A DNA stretch of 64,000 bases. Origin: Frankiales bacterium. GTDB lineage: Bacteria; Actinomycetota; Actinomycetes; Mycobacteriales; SCTD01. The DNA lies in contig JAOPVP010000046.1 of the NCBI GenBank assembly GCA_025966135.1, forward strand, positions 62,001 to 126,000. Direction: 5' to 3'. Position numbers and translations under genes: made by a program. Of this stretch, positions 34,934 to 43,301 are shown one piece after another (position 1 is the stretch's first letter; every line of letters begins with the position of its first letter). Under the pieces are notes generated by a model. It was not told the origin of the DNA and did not search any database. It was given only the letters and a program-made list of their open reading frames with translations.

Positions 34934-36553
34934 GTGCCCGTGAGCAAGATTCGCGACTACGACGTGGTCGTCGCCGGTACGGGCGCAGGTGGCCTGGTCG
35001 GCGCGCTGCGCGCTGCCGAGCGCGGGTTGCGCGTGCTGGTGCTGGAGAAGGCCGACGTGTGCGGTGGCACCACCGCCTTGTCGGGTGCCGGCCTATGGGC
35101 CCCGGCCAACCTGCACGTCCTGGCCGCCGGGCAGCCGGACGACCTCGACCTCGCCCGGACCTACCTGGCCAACACCGTTGGCGCCCGCACGCCGTTGTCG
35201 ATGCAGGAGGCTTTTCTCCAGGCCGCAGCACCGACCATCGCCTGGCTGGAGGAGAAGGGTGTCCGCTTCTCCTTCATGACCGGTTACCCGGACTACCACC
35301 CCGACGAGCCCGGCGGTCTGCTCACCGGCCGTGCCATCACCCCGAAGGCGATCCGTCCTGCCGTCATGCAGGCCCTTGACCACAAGGTGCAGCCCACGCT
35401 GCCCATGGGCCACGGTGGTCCGCCGATCCCCGATACCGGCCCCGAGGGACCGTTGTGGGGCGGTCAGTCGCTCATCGCCCAGCTGCTGACCGCCTGCGCG
35501 ACGGCGGGGGTCGACGTCTGGACGTCGACCGCCTTCACCGACCTGGTCCTGGAGGCTGGCGCGGTCGTGGGCGTGACCGCCCTGCGTGCCGGCACTACCG
35601 TCGAGATCGCCGCACCCGCAGGAGTTCTGCTCGCCTCGGGCGGGTTCGAGCACAACACTGAGATGCGCCGTGCCTACCAGCACGAGGTCGTCGACCACGA
35701 CGACTGGAGCCTGGGTGTGCCTGGCAACACCGGCGACGGCATCGCGGCCGGCATCAAGGCCGGGGCGGCCACCGACCTGCTGGAGGACTGCTGGTGGGCG
35801 CCTGGCTTCCTGCGTCCCGACGGCGGGCCGTCGTTCCTGCTCTGGGAGCGGGCGGCGCCGACCGGGATCATCGTCGACCAGGACGGCCGACGGTGGGTCA
35901 ACGAGGGCACGCCGTACAACACCTTCGGGCACGAGATGCTTGCGGCCGCCGAGTCGGGCAGGCCGTGCATCCCGTCCTGGTACGTCTTCGACCAGCACGC
36001 TCTCGACACCTACGGGTTCGGCGGTCTTCGACCGGGCGATGACACGAGCGAGTGGGTCGCGGCTGGGGCCTTTGTACGAGCGGACGACCTCGCGGGTCTG
36101 GCATCCGCGTTGGGTGCCTCCGCACTGGTCGAGACCGCGGACCGCTGGAACGTGCTGGTCGAGAAGGGCATCGACGAGGACTTCGGCCGCGGTGATGAAG
36201 GCAGCTACGAGCGCCAGCTGCTGGCCGTCTTCCAGCGCTATCCAGGCATCGCCGGCCCGCACGAGTGGCCCAATCCCTCCATGGCACCGTTGGCCCGAGG
36301 GCCGTTCTACGCCGGTCGCGTGGTGCTCTCCGACCTGGGTACCAAGGGCGGTCTGGTCTGCGACGAGCATGCCCAGGTGACGCGACCGGACGGCTCGACC
36401 ATCCCGGGGCTGTTCGCCTGTGGCAACACGATGGCGTCAATGATGGGCCACGCCTATCCCGGCCCCGGGGCCTGCATCACGCCGGCGATGGCCTTCGGCT
36501 GGCTGGCTGCAGACCAGATGACCTCCGGGGTGGCCAACGGGGTGAAGACCTGA
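34934..36553 (+). CDS. KstD-like FAD steroid dehydrogenase in the KstR2 regulon
   Basis: A 539-residue FAD flavoprotein of the delta1-KstD/fumarate-reductase type. The FAD motif is AGTGAGGLVGALRAAERGLR, then GGTTALSGAGLWAP. A Tyr-containing loop (GYPDYHPDEPGG) and a terminal GHAYPGPGACITPAMAFG follow; Tyr about 508 and the Gly four residues later match the catalytic Tyr-xxx-Gly pair of KstD. GTG 34934 has AGGAG 6 bases upstream. Its KstR2 box instead of a KstR box suggests a substrate late in the route, or 3-oxo steroids lacking side chain. Delta1-dehydrogenation is likely but not certain. Confidence 0.75.
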   Translation: MPVSKIRDYDVVVAGTGAGGLVGALRAAERGLRVLVLEKADVCGGTTALSGAGLWAPANLHVLAAGQPDDLDLARTYLANTVGARTPLSMQEAFLQAAAPTIAWLEEKGVRFSFMTGYPDYHPDEPGGLLTGRAITPKAIRPAVMQALDHKVQPTLPMGHGGPPIPDTGPEGPLWGGQSLIAQLLTACATAGVDVWTSTAFTDLVLEAGAVVGVTALRAGTTVEIAAPAGVLLASGGFEHNTEMRRAYQHEVVDHDDWSLGVPGNTGDGIAAGIKAGAATDLLEDCWWAPGFLRPDGGPSFLLWERAAPTGIIVDQDGRRWVNEGTPYNTFGHEMLAAAESGRPCIPSWYVFDQHALDTYGFGGLRPGDDTSEWVAAGAFVRADDLAGLASALGASALVETADRWNVLVEKGIDEDFGRGDEGSYERQLLAVFQRYPGIAGPHEWPNPSMAPLARGPFYAGRVVLSDLGTKGGLVCDEHAQVTRPDGSTIPGLFACGNTMASMMGHAYPGPGACITPAMAFGWLAADQMTSGVANGVKT

Positions 36554-37269
36554 ACCGGGTCGTCCTCGTGACCGGCGGCACCCGGGGACTCGGGCGCGGC
36601 ATCGCACAGGCCTTCACCGACGAGGGCGACCAGGTGGTTGTCTGCGGCCGGACGCCCGATGACGGGCCAGGGCGCTTCGTCGCCTGCGACGTCCGGGACC
36701 CCGCGGCCGTTGACGCACTTGTCGCTGACGTACTGGCCCACGAGGGTGGGCTCGACGTCGTCGTCAACAACGCCGGCGGATCGCCGTCTGCTCTGGTGGC
36801 TGGGTCGTCGCCGCGCTTCGCGGAGCGGATCGTCGCCCTCAACCTGCTGGCTCCGCTCTACGTCGCCCGCGCCGCCCAGGCCGTGATGACCTCCGGCGTG
36901 ATCCTCAACATCGGGTCGGTCGCGGCGGTGCGACCGGCACCGGGAACGGCCGCGTACGCCGCCGCAAAAGCGGGCCTGACGGTCCTGACCCGGGCGCTCG
37001 CCCTCGAATGGGCTCCGTCGGTGCGCGTCAACCAGGTGACGGTCGGCCTGCTCCACACCGAGCGCACCGCTGAGACGTACGGCGAGGACGTCGGTCCCGT
37101 GGAGTCCACGGTACCCATGGGGCGCCTCGCGTCCGTGTCCGATGTGGCGGCGGCCTGCCTCATGCTGGCGTCACCGGCGCTGTCGTACGTCACCGGCGCT
37201 GACCTGTTCGTCGACGGAGGCGGGGAAGTGCCCGCCTTCCATGCAGCGCTAGGGAGCACTCATGCCTGA
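36550..37269 (+). CDS. SDR-family oxidoreductase with probable CTG start
   Basis: An SDR of 239 residues if it starts at CTG 36550, which sits in a CTGA overlap with the previous stop. That start completes the first beta strand (LNRVVLVTGGTRGLGRGIAQ). The first conventional start, GTG 36568, would cut into that strand. NNAGG and the active site Ser with AAYAAAK are present. It lies between the KstD-like gene and fadA6 in one operon; the thiolase overlaps its end by 8 bp. It likely oxidises a hydroxyl of a ring C/D intermediate; reaction not determined. Confidence 0.8.
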   Translation: MNRVVLVTGGTRGLGRGIAQAFTDEGDQVVVCGRTPDDGPGRFVACDVRDPAAVDALVADVLAHEGGLDVVVNNAGGSPSALVAGSSPRFAERIVALNLLAPLYVARAAQAVMTSGVILNIGSVAAVRPAPGTAAYAAAKAGLTVLTRALALEWAPSVRVNQVTVGLLHTERTAETYGEDVGPVESTVPMGRLASVSDVAAACLMLASPALSYVTGADLFVDGGGEVPAFHAALGSTHA

Positions 37270-38413
37270 GGCCTATCTCGTCGAGGCGGTCCGCACGCCC
37301 GTGACCCGCAAGGGCACCGCCCTCGCGGACATCCACCCGGCGGACCTCGGCGCGCACGTGCTGAACGCGCTGGTCGACCGCTCGGGTATCGACCCGGGCG
37401 CCGTCGAGGACGTGGTCTTCGGCTGCGTCGACACCATCGGCGGCCAGGCCGGTGACATCGCGCGCACCTGCTGGCTCGCCGCCGGGCTGCCGGAGCACGT
37501 GCCCGGCACGACCGTCGACCGCCAGTGCGGGTCCTCGCAGCAGGCGGTGCACTTCGCCGCGCAGGCCGTCATGAGCGGCACCGCCGATGTCGTGGTCGCC
37601 GGTGGCGTGCAGAACATGTCGCGGATCCCGATCTCGTCCGCCATGGTCGTCGGCCAGCAGTTCGGCTTCGAGGACCCGTTCTCCGGTTCGGTCGGCTGGG
37701 TGAAGCGGTACGGCGAGGGGATCCTGTCGCAGTTCAACAGCGCCGACCTGATCGCCGAGCAGTGGGACATCTCCCGTGAGCAGATGGAGGAGTTTGCCTA
37801 CGAGAGCCACCAGCGGGCGTTGCGTGCGATCGCCGAAGGCCGTTTGCTACGGGAGATCGCCCCGGTCGGTGAGGTGGCCGAGGACATCGGGCCGCGGGCC
37901 GACACCACCCTCGAGAAGATGGCGTCGTTGAGCACCCTGCAGGAGGGCGGACGGGTCACCGCGGCCGTCAGCTCGCAGCTGACCGACGGCGCGGCGGCAC
38001 TGCTGGTGGTCTCCGAGCAGGCGCTGAAGGTGCATGGCCTCACGCCACGAGCCCGGCTCCACCACCTGTCGGTGCGCGGCGCCGACCCGGTTCTGATGCT
38101 GACCGCGCCCATCCCCGCGACTGCACACGCTTTCGCCAAGACCGGGCTGACCATCGACGACATCGACCTGGTCGAGATCAATGAGGCCTTCGCCTCCGTG
38201 GTGCTGGCCTGGCAGAAGGAGACGGGCATGGACCTCGCCAAGGTCAACGTCAACGGCGGCGGTATCGCCCTCGGACACCCGCTGGGTGCGACCGGTGCAC
38301 GGCTCATGACAACGCTGCTCCACGAGCTCGAGCGGACCGGCGGGCGGTACGGCCTGCAGACGATGTGCGAGGGCGGCGGCCAGGCCAACGTGACGATCAT
38401 CGAGAGACTGTGA
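37262..38413 (+). CDS. fadA6: FadA6-type thiolase
   Basis: A 383-residue thiolase. The nucleophilic Cys89 is in DRQCGSSQQAVHF, the second active site His339 in GHPLGATGAR and Cys369 in MCEGGGQANV; EINEAF is present. In the known route FadA6 carries out thiolysis in the degradation of the C/D ring fragment, for example of the 4-methyl-5-oxo-octanedioyl-CoA products. Assignment to FadA6 and not FadA5 rests on the KstR2 box at the head of the operon and on the neighbours. The ATG overlaps the SDR by 8 bp. Confidence 0.82.
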   Translation: MPEAYLVEAVRTPVTRKGTALADIHPADLGAHVLNALVDRSGIDPGAVEDVVFGCVDTIGGQAGDIARTCWLAAGLPEHVPGTTVDRQCGSSQQAVHFAAQAVMSGTADVVVAGGVQNMSRIPISSAMVVGQQFGFEDPFSGSVGWVKRYGEGILSQFNSADLIAEQWDISREQMEEFAYESHQRALRAIAEGRLLREIAPVGEVAEDIGPRADTTLEKMASLSTLQEGGRVTAAVSSQLTDGAAALLVVSEQALKVHGLTPRARLHHLSVRGADPVLMLTAPIPATAHAFAKTGLTIDDIDLVEINEAFASVVLAWQKETGMDLAKVNVNGGGIALGHPLGATGARLMTTLLHELERTGGRYGLQTMCEGGGQANVTIIERL

Positions 38414-39483
38414 GAGTCGTCGTCTGGGGCACCGGCAACATGGGCCGGGCCGGCATCCGCGCGGTGGACGCCCACCCCGAGTTGACCCTCTCGCATGTCC
38501 TCGTCGCCAACCCGGAGAAGGTGGGTGTCGACGCCGGTTCGTTGGCCGGCTTGGAGTGCTCACTCGGGGTTGCGGCCACCTCCGACGTCGACGCCGTCCT
38601 CGCCTCCGGTCCTGACGCGGTCGTCTACACGGCATCAGGGGACGTGCGGCCACAGGAGGCAGTGGCCGACATCGTCAGATGCCTGCACGCCGGGGCGGCC
38701 GTCGTGACGCCGTCGGTCTACGCGCTCTACGACCCCACGTCCGCACCTGCCGAGCTGCTGTCGCTGCTGGAGGAGGCAGCCAAGCAGGGCGGTACCTCCC
38801 TGTTCGTCAGCGGCATCGACCCGGGCTGGGGGAACGACGTGCTGCCGCTCCTGGTCAGCGGTGTCGCCTCGACCGTCGAGCAGGTGCGCTGCATCGAGTT
38901 GTTCGACTACTCGACGTACGACCAGCCGGACGCCGTGCGCTACTCCGTCGGCATGGGGCAACCGATGGACGAGGTGCCGGTCATGGTGGCACCGGGCGTC
39001 CCGACGATGATCTGGGGCGGTCAGGTGCGCCTGATCGCTCGCGGCCTCGGCCTCGAGCTCGAGGAGATCGTCGAGAAGGTGGAGCGCCGGGCGCTCGAGC
39101 AGACCGTCACGAACCCGATGGGAACGTTCGAGGCGGGAACACAAGGCGGTCTGCGCTTCGAGATCCAAGGCATGGCGGAGGGAAGACCGGCCATCGTCGT
39201 CGAGCACATCACGCGCATCGACGCCTCGGTCGCGCCTGACTGGCCGTCTCCTGCGGACGGGGCAGCCGGTGCCCACAAGGTGGTCATCGAAGGGCGGCCA
39301 CGCATCGAGGTCACCGTCGAGGCAACCGACGAGGGTGACAACCGCGCAGCCGGCGGCAACGCGACCGCTGCGGCGCGGTTGGTGAACGCCATCCCGTGGC
39401 TCCGGTCCGCCGGGCCGGGGATCTACGACGCGCTGGCCGTGCCGCTCAGCCCGGCTGTCGGCAAGCTGAAGCGCTGCTCCTGA
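38410..39483 (+). CDS. DapB-N-like oxidoreductase, paralogue of 24289-25353
   Basis: A 357-residue Rossmann protein starting at GTG in a GTGA overlap with fadA6. Blocks are VRVVVWGTGNMGRAGIRAVD, then FVSGIDPGWGNDVLPLLVSG and DYSTYDQPDAVRYSVGMGQP. It is clearly homologous with the gene at 24289-25353 along its whole length. Both lie in operons headed by steroid operators, one KstR and one KstR2. The family name DapB is misleading; no lysine genes are near. The last 61 bp overlap the SRPBCC gene on the opposite strand. Confidence 0.8.
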   Translation: MRVVVWGTGNMGRAGIRAVDAHPELTLSHVLVANPEKVGVDAGSLAGLECSLGVAATSDVDAVLASGPDAVVYTASGDVRPQEAVADIVRCLHAGAAVVTPSVYALYDPTSAPAELLSLLEEAAKQGGTSLFVSGIDPGWGNDVLPLLVSGVASTVEQVRCIELFDYSTYDQPDAVRYSVGMGQPMDEVPVMVAPGVPTMIWGGQVRLIARGLGLELEEIVEKVERRALEQTVTNPMGTFEAGTQGGLRFEIQGMAEGRPAIVVEHITRIDASVAPDWPSPADGAAGAHKVVIEGRPRIEVTVEATDEGDNRAAGGNATAAARLVNAIPWLRSAGPGIYDALAVPLSPAVGKLKRCS

Positions 39484-39950
39484 ACAACTGCAGCGAACTG
39501 GCGAAGGCCAGCGGGCCAGCCGCCGTCGCTGCCGACACCGTCCCTGATCGATTCCCACCCGGGGCCGTGCACCTCGAGCTCGTCATGCACCAGCTCGACG
39601 AGCGTCCCCTTCGCCGTCGGCGTGAACGTCACGGTGACCCGACTTCCCAGCGCGTCGGGACCGGGCACATCCCAGCCAGGCCCGATGAGCCAGGAGAACG
39701 CGAAGACGCGAGGCGGGTCCCAGGTGAGCACGCGTCCCCAGGTGCAGACGTCACCGGCATCGTTCTGCTCCCACAGCCGGCCGCCCACGAACGCGTCGAC
39801 GCCGATCTCCTTGAGCTCACCGCTCTGGACGTGATGACTGCGCGTCCACCAGCGGTCGATCCCGCTCGTGAAGACCTCAAAGGCGCGTTCGGGTGCAGCA
39901 GCGACCTCCACGAGGGTGCGCACGCTCTTGTCCGGCGTCTGCGTTGTCAT
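39423..39950 (-). CDS. SRPBCC (AHSA1-like) protein paired with ArsR regulator
   Basis: A 175-residue AHSA1/START-like protein. It begins VRTLVEVAAAPERAFEVFTS and has GRVLTWDPPRVFAFSW and VTVTFTPTAKGTLVELVHDE, the typical strands of the fold. It overlaps the ArsR gene by 4 bp (ATGA); such ArsR-SRPBCC pairs are widespread and usually autoregulated. Its C-terminal about 20 codons are antisense to the end of the DapB-like gene. No evident link to steroid chemistry beyond location. Confidence 0.85.
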   Translation of the reverse strand: MTTQTPDKSVRTLVEVAAAPERAFEVFTSGIDRWWTRSHHVQSGELKEIGVDAFVGGRLWEQNDAGDVCTWGRVLTWDPPRVFAFSWLIGPGWDVPGPDALGSRVTVTFTPTAKGTLVELVHDELEVHGPGWESIRDGVGSDGGWPAGLRQFAAVVQEQRFSLPTAGLSGTASAS

Positions 39951-40264
39951 GTCAGCTCCCTCTCGTCCTCGACGGCGCGCGTGAAGGCCGCGAGGTTGTC
40001 GTCCCAGAACTGCGCGAGCCAGGCGCGCAGGGGCGCCAGGCCGGAAGGGTCCAGCAGATACAGGCGCCGGGTACCTGCAGCGGTGGCGGTGACCAGCCCG
40101 GCGTCCTTGAGCACCTTCAGGTGCTGGGACACCGCCGGGCGGCTGATGGGCAGGCGCTCAGCGAGGTCGCCCACAGCAAGAGGCCGCGTCGCGACAAGCT
40201 CGAGGATCGAACGCCTCGACGCATCGCCCAGGATCTCGAAGAGTCCCTGTTGGTAAGTAACCAC
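39947..40264 (-). CDS. ArsR-family HTH regulator
   Basis: A 105-residue winged-helix protein: FEILGDASRRSILELVATRP, then LAERLPISRPAVSQHLKVLK as the recognition helix, and a wing GLVTATAAGTRRLYLLD. It lacks the Cys metal sites of true arsenic sensors, as usual for the SRPBCC-linked branch. GTG start. A 17-bp tandem direct repeat covers the start region and is a candidate operator for autoregulation. Confidence 0.88.
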   Translation of the reverse strand: MVTYQQGLFEILGDASRRSILELVATRPLAVGDLAERLPISRPAVSQHLKVLKDAGLVTATAAGTRRLYLLDPSGLAPLRAWLAQFWDDNLAAFTRAVEDERELT

Positions 40265-40285
40265 GAACGGTAAGTTGTCACGAAC
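40252..40285. repeat. 17-bp tandem direct repeat at the ArsR gene start
   Basis: Two adjacent copies, GGTAAGTAACCACGAAC (40252-40268) and GGTAAGTTGTCACGAAC (40269-40285), agree at 14 of 17 bases. They are AT-richer than their surroundings and span the GTG start of the ArsR gene, fitting a two-site operator. The remaining gap to 40428 shows nothing else clear. Confidence 0.6.
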
Positions 40286-40428
40286 GCAGTGCGTACGTCA
40301 AGAACTGGTCTCGATCTCCCTGGGGCCTGCTCACCCCTGGAGCCGGTGCGGGCATCCCCGAGGGCGGAGTGGGGGCCTCGGCTCTCAGGGTTGCCTCTCC
40401 TACAGCGTAGGTGGGTAATGGTCGGCAG

Positions 40429-40860
40429 TCACCCCTGGCCCTGCTGCTGACCTGACTGCTGGCGCGCCGAGCCCCAGAACTGGTCGTCGGCGGCCTCGTC
40501 CTGGGCAACATCGTCGAGGTCGACGACCTGGTTGTCGCGCATCTTGAAGACCAGCGCGTGCCGGGTGTCCAGCTGGCGGCCGTCCCGCTCGCCGGTGGAG
40601 TGGTAGACGGTGATGACCTCGTCGTCGTTCGCGTAGACCTCCTCCAGCTCGACCTTGAGCGTGCCCCCGCTCTGCTCGGCCAGCTGGCCGTACATGGCGA
40701 GGATCTCGTCGCGGCCGCGGTGATCGCCCGAGAACTGGTTGTGGCCGGGCATGTGCTGGACCGCGTCGGTGGCGATGAGCTCCGACAGGCCGGCGGTGTC
40801 TCCCGCGGAGAATGCCTCGTACCCTTGACGAATACGCGCGGCATTCGGGTGTTCGGCCAT
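40429..40860 (-). CDS. SnoaL/NTF2-like protein
   Basis: A 143-residue SnoaL-type protein. It shows ARIRQGYEAFSAGDTAGLSE and HMPGHNQFSGDHRGRDEILA, then NQVVDLDDVAQDEAADDQFW at the end. ATG 40860 with GGAGG 7 bases upstream is chosen. A second in-frame ATG at 40986 with its own AGGAG (8 bases) would add 42 residues unlike the family, so two starts are possible. It lies 155 bp after the NTF2-like gene 41016-41492 and has its own promoter or is the tail of the KstR2 operon. Function unknown. Confidence 0.75.
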   Translation of the reverse strand: MAEHPNAARIRQGYEAFSAGDTAGLSELIATDAVQHMPGHNQFSGDHRGRDEILAMYGQLAEQSGGTLKVELEEVYANDDEVITVYHSTGERDGRQLDTRHALVFKMRDNQVVDLDDVAQDEAADDQFWGSARQQSGQQQGQG

Positions 40861-41015
40861 GATTGACCTCCAAAGTAGGCACTGCGTCCGCGCTGCGTCG
40901 ACCGGCTGGTTGTCGTGCCGACGGCGGCAGGCCGAGAGTGCTCCTCGTTCGGGAGGCCGTCCAGTCGTCGCGGCAAACGCGGTCATTTGTGTGTCTCCTG
41001 CTGCCGGCGCCCGAC

Positions 41016-41492
41016 TCACACCAGGCCGGAGCGACCTTCGGTACCGAACCAGGCTGCGGTCGTCCTGGTGCCCTCGGGGCGAGGCGCGATCTCCTCGTAG
41101 AGCCGCTTGTAGCCGGTGTGCTGTATCCGCCACTGCCCCTCGACCCTGACGTAGCGGTCCTCGTAGAGCGAGGCGCCGCGGATAGCCATCCCGAAGTCTT
41201 CAAGGATGACGACGTCCTGCAGCGCCCAGCGACCCGTCGCGGCATCACCGGTGACCTCGATCTCGGGGTGAGAGACAAGGTGGGACGACAGCATCGTCTC
41301 GGAGCCCATCGCGTTGGACAGGTAGGCCTCGACGGCCTGACGTCCGGTCAGCGTGATCGCACCGCCGCCGTAGGTGACGGTGACGTCCTCTGTCATAAGG
41401 CCGCACATGGACCCGAAGTCCTTGGTGTCGAGGAACCGGCAGTAGGCGTACTTCAGCTTCTGGATCGCGTAGACGTCCTCCAACGATGTCAC
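41016..41492 (-). CDS. NTF2/SnoaL-like protein, end of a KstR2 operon
   Basis: A 158-residue NTF2-fold protein: VYAIQKLKYAYCRFLDTKDF, then MCGLMTEDVTVTYGGG and RYVRVEGQWRIQHTGYKRLY. The GTG start overlaps the enoyl-CoA hydratase stop (GTGA), so it is translated with it. The fold and the pairing with beta-oxidation genes suggest hydration, dehydration or isomerisation of a CoA-bound ring fragment. It is of the same family as 48861-49289 in the ipd operon. Confidence 0.78.
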   Translation of the reverse strand: MTSLEDVYAIQKLKYAYCRFLDTKDFGSMCGLMTEDVTVTYGGGAITLTGRQAVEAYLSNAMGSETMLSSHLVSHPEIEVTGDAATGRWALQDVVILEDFGMAIRGASLYEDRYVRVEGQWRIQHTGYKRLYEEIAPRPEGTRTTAAWFGTEGRSGLV

Positions 41493-42331
41493 TTCGCGGC
41501 ATCCCTCATGGAGCGGGCGTCCTGGCCGGCGAGCGAGTCGACGCCGATCTCGGCGTTGTGGGCGTGCGCGAGGTGGTGCAGGCCGAAGACGCTGTCCATC
41601 CCGTCGCGCAGGCCCATCTGGTCCTCGCACTGGTTGACGGCCTTCTTCGTGAGGGCCAGGCCGAAGGCGGGCATCTCCGAGATCTTCTCCGCCACCGACA
41701 TGACCTCCGCCTCCAACGACTCGCGGGGGACGACCCGGTTCACCATCCCCAGCTCACGGGCCCGGTCAGCGCCGACCCGCTCGCCGAGGAACAGGAACTC
41801 CTTGGCAAAGCGCGGTCCCATCTGCCAGGGGTGAGCGAAGTACTCCACGCCCGGGATCCCCATCCGCACCACGGGATCGGCGAAGAAGGCGTCGTCAGAG
41901 CAGATGACCAGGTCGCACGACCAGGCGAGCATGAGCCCGCCCGCGATGCAGGCGCCCTGCACCATGGCAATGGTCGGCTTCGGCAGCTCACGCCAGCGCC
42001 GGCACATGCCGACGTAGACCTCTGACTCGCGGGCCAACCGGGAGGCGCCACCCTCGTGGGTGGTGTGGTCCCACCACAGGGTGGCCTTGCGGGGGAACGG
42101 CTGGTCGATATCACGGCCGGGCGTACCGATGTCGTGGCCGGCGCTGAAGTGCTTGCCCTCGCCCGCGAGCACAACGACCTTCACCTCGTCGTCGCCTGCA
42201 GCTCGGTAGTACGCCTCGTCAAGGGCGTAGGTCATCTTGCTGTTCTGCGCGTTCCGGTACTCCGGACGATCCATCGTCACGATCGCGACGGGCCCACGGC
42301 GTTCGTACCTGACGGGCTGGTCCTCGCTCAC
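41489..42331 (-). CDS. enoyl-CoA hydratase/isomerase family protein
   Basis: A 280-residue crotonase. The first oxyanion strand is HFSAGHDIGTPG and the second QGACIAGGLMLAWSCDLVIC. DDAFFADPVVRMGIPGVEYF is in the place of the catalytic Glu region. The insertion WWDHTTHEGGASRLARESEV after the first oxyanion loop is long for the family. It lies directly behind two acyl-CoA dehydrogenase subunits, with GTGA overlap, under the KstR2 box at 44443, so it likely hydrates the product of that enzyme. It is different from EchA20 at 49308-50042. Confidence 0.88.
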   Translation of the reverse strand: MSEDQPVRYERRGPVAIVTMDRPEYRNAQNSKMTYALDEAYYRAAGDDEVKVVVLAGEGKHFSAGHDIGTPGRDIDQPFPRKATLWWDHTTHEGGASRLARESEVYVGMCRRWRELPKPTIAMVQGACIAGGLMLAWSCDLVICSDDAFFADPVVRMGIPGVEYFAHPWQMGPRFAKEFLFLGERVGADRARELGMVNRVVPRESLEAEVMSVAEKISEMPAFGLALTKKAVNQCEDQMGLRDGMDSVFGLHHLAHAHNAEIGVDSLAGQDARSMRDAAK

Positions 42332-43287
42332 AGCGCGGTCCTTCCTCTGACGATCTCCCTGGCGACGATCGCCCGGTGCTGCTCCGCCGTACCCCAGTCC
42401 TTGGCCAGCGCCCACGTGCGCTTGGCGAACAGGTGCAAGTCGTACTCGACGGTGTACCCCATTGCCCCGTGCGCCTGCAGGCACACCCTCGACACCCGGT
42501 AGGAAGCCTCGGAGGCGAGCGCCTTGGCCATGCTCACGTGCAGGGCTGCCTGAGGATCGCCGGTCGCCAGGGAGTGCGCGGCCCGAAGCGCTGCGGGCCA
42601 GGCGAACTCGGTGCCCACAATGGCATCTGCCAGCGGGTGCTTGACCGCCTGGAAGGTCCCGATCGGAACGCCGAACTGCTTGCGCTCCTTGACGTAGGCC
42701 ACCGTGAGATCGACCTGCCGACGTGCCAGGCCGAGCAGGAACGCGGCCGTCCCGAGCGTCCCGCGCAGCTCGAGGAGGGCCAGCTGCTCGGAGCTGAGCG
42801 AGGGCGCCGACCCGTCGCCACTGACGTCGGCGAGCTGGCGGGCTCGGTCCACTGTGTCGACGGGCGTCAGTGCCGCCTGCGTGACGTCGAGCAGACGCAG
42901 ATCGTTCGAGGTGTCCAGCACGTGCGTGCTGGTGCACGCCCACGGGACAGGGCCCGGATGGCGCTTCACAGCGATGCGGGCACTGCCGTCCAACGGCAGG
43001 TCGAGAACCGGAGTGCTCACCAAGGTCTCGACGAGCGGCCCCGGCACGCCATGCCAACCGGCTTCTTCGAGGGCAGCGACGAAGGACAGCTCGTCGAGCC
43101 CGAGGCCACCGGTGCTCTCGGACGCGAGGAGCCCGGGCAGCCCGAAGGACCCGAGGGTCTTCCAGAGCGCCACGGAGGAGTCCCCGTCCCAGGCAGCCCG
43201 GATGACCGCCGGCGTGCACGCCGTCGTCAGGACCTCACGCAGACCGTCACGGAGGGTCAGCGCGTCGTCGGGCAGGCCGAAATACAC
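42328..43287 (-). CDS. acyl-CoA dehydrogenase, small subunit (FadE32/33-like)
   Basis: A 319-residue acyl-CoA dehydrogenase of the short type found as one half of alpha2beta2 steroid enzymes. Length equals mycobacterial FadE32. It has FGLPGLLASESTGGLGLDEL, then VKERKQFGVPIGTFQAVKHP and LQAHGAMGYTVEYDLHLFAK. The middle beta domain is reduced. It needs the partner at 43302-44426, 14 bp upstream, to form the FAD site. The pair probably dehydrogenates a CoA ester derived from HIP. Confidence 0.85.
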   Translation of the reverse strand: MYFGLPDDALTLRDGLREVLTTACTPAVIRAAWDGDSSVALWKTLGSFGLPGLLASESTGGLGLDELSFVAALEEAGWHGVPGPLVETLVSTPVLDLPLDGSARIAVKRHPGPVPWACTSTHVLDTSNDLRLLDVTQAALTPVDTVDRARQLADVSGDGSAPSLSSEQLALLELRGTLGTAAFLLGLARRQVDLTVAYVKERKQFGVPIGTFQAVKHPLADAIVGTEFAWPAALRAAHSLATGDPQAALHVSMAKALASEASYRVSRVCLQAHGAMGYTVEYDLHLFAKRTWALAKDWGTAEQHRAIVAREIVRGRTAL

Positions 43288-43301
43288 CGGCTACTTCCCT
43301 G

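Noticed and set aside
40298..40312. AGAACTGGTCT upstream of the ArsR gene as a KstR-type site.
   Set aside because: The GTT half is GTC and the flanks do not match; the nearby tandem repeat is a better operator candidate.
40861..40986. An N-terminal extension of the SnoaL gene, or a separate 42-codon gene, from ATG 40986.
   Set aside because: It has a good AGGAG, but the added residues are Arg-rich and unlike the family, and ATG 40860 has its own GGAGG. Left as an alternative start.
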